A stretch of DNA of 26,435 bases, taken from positions 1 to 26,435 of the forward strand of contig JAXDHQ010000039.1 of assembly GCA_034664395.1 (NCBI GenBank). The letters are read 5' to 3'. Both the position numbers and the translations under genes were made by a program. The notes below the pieces were generated by a model, which was given only the letters and a program-made list of their open reading frames with translations, did no database searches and was not told where the DNA came from. This DNA is from JAOPZW01 sp034664395 (lineage in GTDB: Bacteria; Actinomycetota; Thermoleophilia; Solirubrobacterales; Solirubrobacteraceae). Below are positions 22,457 through 26,435 of the stretch, piece after piece. The stretch's first letter is position 1, and the number at the start of each line of letters is the position of its first letter.

Positions 22457-24070
22457 ATGGTGAGCAATCACGACGACCACCTTCACCTGCGCGAACGGCT
22501 GACGACGCGTCCAGCGGCCGCGCACGCCGTCGCTGCGCCGCCACGCGCGCAGGCGCGCGCCGGCGCTGCGAGCATCGCCCTGGAGGCGCGCAACGTCTCC
22601 AAGGCCTTCGGAGGCCAGCTCGCGCTCGCCGGAGCGGACGTCGCGGTCGCGCGCGGAACCATCCATGCGCTCATCGGCGAGAACGGCGCCGGCAAGTCGA
22701 CGCTCATCAAGATCTTCGCCGGCGTGCATCAGCCGGATTCGGGCGAGATCGTGGTCGACGGCGACGTCTGCCAGATCACCGGGCCCCGCGACGCGCGCGA
22801 TCGGGGCGTCGGCTTCCTGCATCAGGATCTTCACCTCATTCCCCACCTCACGGTTCGGGAGAACCTGTTGCTCACGGTCGGCTACCCCCGCCGTGGATCC
22901 CGCATCGACTGGGCCCGAGTCGACGAGATCGCCGCCGAGTACCTCCCGCTGGCGGGAGCCGCGGTGTCACCCCGCGCGATCGTGGCGAGCCTGTCGGGAG
23001 CGGAGCGCCAGCTCGTCGCGTTCGCGCGCGTCCTGCTGCAGCAGTCGCAGATCATCTTCTTCGACGAGCCGACGGCCTCGCTCGGCGACACCGAGAGCCG
23101 TCACATGCTCGACGTGCTCAAGGCGCAGCGCGAGCGCGGCACCACGATCGTCTACGTCAGCCATCGGCTGGACGAGGTGCTGGAGCTCGCCGACACCGTG
23201 ACCGTCCTGCGCGACGGCCGCGTCGTCGACACCGTCGGGCGGGAGGGCCTCACCCGCGACCGGCTCATCACGATGCTGGGCGGCATTCCCGGGGAGGCTC
23301 ACGCCCCCGACCTCGCCTCGCGGGCCGACAGCGGCACGCCGCGTCTGCAGGTCCGCAACCTGGCGGCCGAGGACGGCGATCGCGGGACGTCGCTCGACCT
23401 CTGGCCGGGCGAGGTCCTCGGCATCGCCGGCCTGGTCGGATCCGGCCGCACGCGATTCGCGTCGATGCTCGCGGGACTGCGCCCGATCGCGCACGGCGAC
23501 GTCGTGGTCGACGGCGAGCCGGTCCACGCCGGAGGCGTCGGCGCGGCCCTGAAGCGCGGCATCGTGCTCAGCCCCGGGAGCCGGGCTGCGGCTCTGGTGG
23601 CCGACTTCGGCGTGGCGGCGAACGTGTCGCTCGGGCAGCTCGACGCGTATTCCCGACGAGGCCTGGTCGTCGACCGCCAGCGCGAGAGGGACGCCGCGCA
23701 GGCCCACGTCGAGCGGCTGCGGATCAAGGGCTCCGCCGAGCGCGACGAGGTTCGCCTGCTCAGCGGCGGCAACCAGCAGAAGATCCTGCTGGCGCGCGCG
23801 CTCGAGCGGCGGCCGAAGGTCCTCATCCTCGACGAGCCGACCGCCGGCGTCGACATCGCGACGAAGCAGTTCATCTATCGGCTCGTACGCGAGCTCGCGG
23901 CGTCGGGGATCGGCATCGTCTTCATCTCGTCCGAGCTCGACGAGGTGTCGCTTGTCGCCGACCGCATCGTCATCTGGAGACACGGGCCGGTGGCCGAGCT
24001 GCCGGCGGGCACGTCTCGCGCCGCCATCGTCGCCCGACTGTTCCTCGAGAGCACGGAGAGCCAGTCATGA
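22457..24070 (+). CDS. Ribose-type (CUT2) ABC transporter ATP-binding protein
   Basis: About 537 residues with two fused ABC domains, as in RbsA/MglA/XylG. Domain 1: Walker A GENGAGKST (about 74-82), signature LSGAERQ and Walker B IIFFDEPTASLGD, followed by VSHRLDEV. Domain 2: a degenerate Walker A GLVGSGRT, signature LSGGNQQKILLARAL and Walker B VLILDEPTAGVDIATK. The degenerate second P-loop is usual for the family, where one site drives transport. It is probably cytoplasmic on the membrane with the next gene's permease. The start is uncertain: ATG 22457, GTG 22460 or GTG 22418, none with a good ribosome site; the first 40 residues are a nonconserved His/Arg/Ala-rich tail. Its stop overlaps the permease start as ATGA. 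Confidence 0.92.
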   Translation: MVSNHDDHLHLRERLTTRPAAAHAVAAPPRAQARAGAASIALEARNVSKAFGGQLALAGADVAVARGTIHALIGENGAGKSTLIKIFAGVHQPDSGEIVVDGDVCQITGPRDARDRGVGFLHQDLHLIPHLTVRENLLLTVGYPRRGSRIDWARVDEIAAEYLPLAGAAVSPRAIVASLSGAERQLVAFARVLLQQSQIIFFDEPTASLGDTESRHMLDVLKAQRERGTTIVYVSHRLDEVLELADTVTVLRDGRVVDTVGREGLTRDRLITMLGGIPGEAHAPDLASRADSGTPRLQVRNLAAEDGDRGTSLDLWPGEVLGIAGLVGSGRTRFASMLAGLRPIAHGDVVVDGEPVHAGGVGAALKRGIVLSPGSRAAALVADFGVAANVSLGQLDAYSRRGLVVDRQRERDAAQAHVERLRIKGSAERDEVRLLSGGNQQKILLARALERRPKVLILDEPTAGVDIATKQFIYRLVRELAASGIGIVFISSELDEVSLVADRIVIWRHGPVAELPAGTSRAAIVARLFLESTESQS

Positions 24071-25092
24071 CCACCCAAGAGACCACCGAGGCCCTGTCGC
24101 CCGACCACGCCTCCACCGGCGTGGCGCCGCCCGTGGGCAGACGGTCGTCGATCTGGACGCGCTTCGGTCCCTACTGGGCGCTCGTCGCCTGGGCCGTCGC
24201 GATCCTCATCTTCGCGATCGCCAGCCCGTCGACGTTCGCGACGATCGACAACCTGCAGGCGATCCTGGGAGAGCAGTCCCTGCTGGCCATCGCGGCGCTC
24301 GCGGTGACCATCCCGCTCATCTGCGGCCACTTCGACCTCTCCATCGGCGCGAACATCGCCCTCAGCGGCCTGATCACCGCCGGGATCATGTCCAGGGCGC
24401 ACCTGCCATGGGAGCTCGCGGTCGTCGTCGGCGTCGCCGTCGGAACCGCGATCGGGGCGGCGAATGCGTTGCTGGTCGCGCACTTCGGCGTGCACTCCTT
24501 CATCGCGACGCTGGGCACGGCGACGATCGTCCAAGGGTTCTCGCTGTGGTACGGCGGCGGCCAGATCATCTTCAAGGACATCGATCCGTCCTTTCTGAAA
24601 GTCGCCCAGACGACCATCGTCGGAATTCCGATCACCGTCCTGTATCTCCTGATGCTCGCGGGTGCGTTGTGGTTCGTCCTCGAGCACACGCCCTACGGTC
24701 GCTATCTCTACGCGATAGGACTCAACCGCACCGCGGCCGTGGTCGCCGGCGTGCGAGTGAAGTCCGAGACCGCCACGTCGCTGATCGTGTGCGGCGCTCT
24801 GGCCGGCCTGGTCGGAGTGCTCCTGACGAGCCGCAGCGGATCGGCGCAGAACAACGCCGGTCTCGACTACCTGCTCCCGGCCTTCGCCGCGGCGTTCATC
24901 GGTGCGGCGACCTTCAGGCGAGGACAGTTCAACGCGGCGGGAACCGTCGTCGGCGTGTACTTCGTGGCGACGCTGGTCAGCGGTGCGTTCATCCTCGGCG
25001 GAGCCAACTACATAAGTTCGCTGATCAGTGGCGCTGCCCTGATCATCGCGGTGATCGGAAACCGCGCGATGGGCGACAGGTTTGGCGGCTGA
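24067..25092 (+). CDS. Ribose-type (CUT2) ABC transporter permease
   Basis: 341 residues with a cytosolic N-terminal tail of about 35 residues and about eight to ten transmembrane segments. Family hallmarks are LAVTIPLICGHFDLSIGAN (the I-x-G-G-x-D-L-S-V-G motif, here with CGHFDLS), HFGVHSFIATLGTATIVQG, and the C-terminal LPAFAAAFIGAATFRRGQFNAAGTVVGV cytosolic coupling region. It would form a homodimeric pore for the substrate carried by the lipoprotein encoded next. Gly-His replaces the usual Gly-Gly before FDLS, a small difference that may bear on substrate. Translation is coupled to the ATPase gene by ATGA. Confidence 0.94.
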   Translation: MTTQETTEALSPDHASTGVAPPVGRRSSIWTRFGPYWALVAWAVAILIFAIASPSTFATIDNLQAILGEQSLLAIAALAVTIPLICGHFDLSIGANIALSGLITAGIMSRAHLPWELAVVVGVAVGTAIGAANALLVAHFGVHSFIATLGTATIVQGFSLWYGGGQIIFKDIDPSFLKVAQTTIVGIPITVLYLLMLAGALWFVLEHTPYGRYLYAIGLNRTAAVVAGVRVKSETATSLIVCGALAGLVGVLLTSRSGSAQNNAGLDYLLPAFAAAFIGAATFRRGQFNAAGTVVGVYFVATLVSGAFILGGANYISSLISGAALIIAVIGNRAMGDRFGG

Positions 25093-25103
25093 GCGGCCGC
25101 CAA
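25082..25103 (+). other. Intergenic hairpin spanning the permease stop codon
   Basis: TTGGCGGC (25082-25089) and GCCGCCAA (25096-25103) form a perfect 8-bp stem; the loop TGAGCG contains the permease stop codon. Such hairpins between transporter genes can slow exonucleases or cause partial termination and so set the ratio of binding protein to membrane parts. Function is inferred from position only. Confidence 0.45.
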
Positions 25104-25161
25104 GGGTCAGGCCAATCTCGCCGGGCACGAGGTGCACGGCGAACAAAGCGAGGAGGAAGTG

Positions 25162-26391
25162 TTGTTATTCCGAGATGAGGCGGACGCTGCTGCGCGGCGT
25201 CGCCCGACGACGGCACGGCTGCGCGCGATGGTGCTCGTGGCGGTTGCGATGCTCGTGGTGGCCGTGGTGGCCGGCTGCGGCAGCAGCGGTTCCGACAGCG
25301 GCGGCGGCGCGTCCACGACCGCTCCGGCGAGCGACGGGTCCAGCACCGCAGGCGGCGCCACGGACGACGTGACCGCGCTGCTGACGAAGGCGGCGGCGGA
25401 CACGGAGAAGTTCAAGCACGCGGAGGCGTCGTTCGAGCCGTGGAATCCCGGGCCTGCGCCCAAGGCCACGCCGGGGATCAAGACGGCGGCGATGTCCTGC
25501 CTGCAGATCGTTCCCACCTGCAAGCAGGGCGCCGACGCCATGGGCGAGGCGATGAAGGCGATCGGCTGGGACGGCCAGGTCGTCGACGGGACCCCCGATG
25601 CCGCCAAGCAGCGAGCGGGCGTCGAGTCGTTCCTCACGAAGGGCGTCAAGGGCTTCATCCTGATGGCCATCGACCCCCACGGCATGGCGGACGTCCTCAA
25701 GCGGGCTGACGCCAAGAAGGTGAAGTGGGGCGGCATGGCGGGAATCGACCCGCGCCCGTTTGGCGGCATGGGCCCGAACGTCGACATCAAGGGCGGCTTC
25801 TACCAGGGCGGCCAGGAGCTGGGTGCCTGGGTCGCCAACGACAGCAAGGGCAAGGCGAAGGTCCTGATCTTCAACGCCTCCGACAACCCGGCGCTCGCTG
25901 AGCGCGAGAAGGGCTTCCGGGACTACCTGAGCAAGTTCCCCGACGTCGAGTTCGTCGACAAGACCATCACGGTGCCGTTCGCGAACGTCGGCGCGCCGCT
26001 GCAGGCGCAGGCCAAGTCGGTGTTCCAGAAGTACCCGGCTGGCAAGGTCGAGTACGTGTTCGGTCCGTTCGACGGGTTCTCCTCGTTCCTCGTGAACGCG
26101 GCGCAGTCGCTCGGACGCAAGGACCTGAAGATCCTCGGCTTCGATGGAGCGCCGCAGAACGTGGACTTCATCCGCAGCGGGAGCCAGGCGGCGACGCTCG
26201 CCACCGCGTGGGGATGGTGCTCGTGGGCGCTGGTCGACGACCTCAACCGGGCGCTGAACGGCGAGCCGGTCAAGGGCGGGACGTGTCCTGGCCAGATCGT
26301 CGACAAGACGAACGTGCCGCCGGAGGGCCAGGGGTTCGACGGCAACGCCGACTACAAGACCGAGTTCAAGAAGCTCTGGGGCGTCGGCTGA
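25162..26391 (+). CDS. CUT2-type ABC transporter substrate-binding lipoprotein
   Basis: 409 residues. It has a charged N-terminus, then a hydrophobic helix AMVLVAVAMLVVAVVAGC ending in a lipobox (VAGC, C39), so it is a membrane-anchored lipoprotein. A Gly/Ser/Thr linker of about 35 residues precedes a periplasmic-binding type 1 fold (Peripla_BP_4): QGADAMGEAMKAIGWDGQVVDG, FLTKGVKGFILMAIDP, KVLIFNASDNPALAEREKGF and LKILGFDGAPQNVDFIRSG. The TTG at 25162 is chosen because AGGAGG lies five bases upstream; GTG 25159 is too close to it and GTG 25132 precedes it. Unusually it is last in the transporter operon. The ligand is unknown: sugar, cyclitol or another small polar ring compound. The mature region has four cysteines in addition to the lipid-anchor cysteine. 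Confidence 0.94.
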   Translation: MLFRDEADAAARRRPTTARLRAMVLVAVAMLVVAVVAGCGSSGSDSGGGASTTAPASDGSSTAGGATDDVTALLTKAAADTEKFKHAEASFEPWNPGPAPKATPGIKTAAMSCLQIVPTCKQGADAMGEAMKAIGWDGQVVDGTPDAAKQRAGVESFLTKGVKGFILMAIDPHGMADVLKRADAKKVKWGGMAGIDPRPFGGMGPNVDIKGGFYQGGQELGAWVANDSKGKAKVLIFNASDNPALAEREKGFRDYLSKFPDVEFVDKTITVPFANVGAPLQAQAKSVFQKYPAGKVEYVFGPFDGFSSFLVNAAQSLGRKDLKILGFDGAPQNVDFIRSGSQAATLATAWGWCSWALVDDLNRALNGEPVKGGTCPGQIVDKTNVPPEGQGFDGNADYKTEFKKLWGVG

Positions 26392-26396
26392 GCGAC

Positions 26397-26435
26397 GTGG
26401 CGATCGTCGTGCGCGGCGTCGCGCACGTCGATCCG
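26397..26435 (+). CDS. Possible start of the next gene, cut by the window end
   Basis: Five bases after the lipoprotein stop a GTG opens a frame reading VAIVVRGVAHVDP to the window edge. The short spacing suggests another gene of the same operon. Thirteen codons are too few to identify it, and no ribosome site is evident. Confidence 0.3.
   Translation, partial: MAIVVRGVAHVDP

Noticed and set aside
22384..25092. One 902-codon frame running through ATPase and permease
   Set aside because: Only its last 341 codons (from ATG 24067) are real permease; the earlier part is an off-frame, Arg-rich reading of the ATPase gene.
25093..25161. Regulon element ahead of the binding-protein gene
   Set aside because: AGGCC and GGGCACGAGG fragments occur but with wrong spacing and no TTTG; the gene is best read as part of the transporter operon.

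Overview
The window is GC-rich throughout, with GTG and TTG starts, G/C-biased third codon positions and several apparently leaderless genes. Gene content (PucR/CdaR-type regulators, GAF and SpoIIE signalling proteins, Ltp2-like thiolase with DUF35, LLM oxygenase, CUT2 transporter) points to a soil-type actinobacterium. The class Thermoleophilia (Solirubrobacterales such as Conexibacter or Solirubrobacter) is my best guess from style alone. No phage, transposase or CRISPR signal was seen.

Left part (1-10.5 kb): ordinary chromosome made of small independent units. A maleylacetate-reductase-like Fe-ADH diverges from a PucR-type regulator across a strong palindrome. Then come the tyrosine/homogentisate pair hpd-hmgA (minus strand) with a divergent Lrp/AsnC regulator, a DMT-family exporter coupled to a small protein and divergent from a LysR regulator, a SnoaL-like protein, a five-domain SpoIIE-type phosphatase, and tRNA-Leu(GAG) with a strong terminator.

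Right part (10.6-26.4 kb): a one-directional catabolic island. It opens with a GAF plus PucR-type regulator. It continues with acyl-CoA ligase 1; an Ltp2-like thiolase fold protein, DUF35 protein and acyl-CoA ligase 2; NIPSNAP protein and LLM flavin monooxygenase; SMP-30 lactonase, flavin reductase and bifunctional RibBA; and a ribose-type ABC transporter (ATPase, permease, lipoprotein).

The main discovery is regulatory. Each of the five transcription units after the regulator gene begins with the same promoter layout. A 19-20 bp imperfect inverted repeat, TTTGNCC-N5-GGAYRAG, lies upstream of a TANNNT -10 box. The distance from the first base of the repeat to the -10 box is 40 bp in four promoters and 41 bp in the fifth, where the repeat itself has gained one base. 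A sixth copy, in reverse orientation, overlaps the likely promoter of the regulator gene. This defines a five-operon regulon within about 10 kb and nominates the GAF/PucR protein as its activator and self-repressor.

Functionally the island looks like an uptake and oxidation pathway. The CUT2 transporter would import a polar compound, and the LLM oxygenase fed by the flavin reductase (with RibBA raising flavin supply) would oxygenate it. The SMP-30 enzyme would open a lactone, CoA ligases would activate the acid, and the thiolase-fold/DUF35 pair would cleave a C-C bond. The two-component oxygenase plus lactonase resembles the logic of type II Baeyer-Villiger systems, but the substrate cannot be read from sequence.
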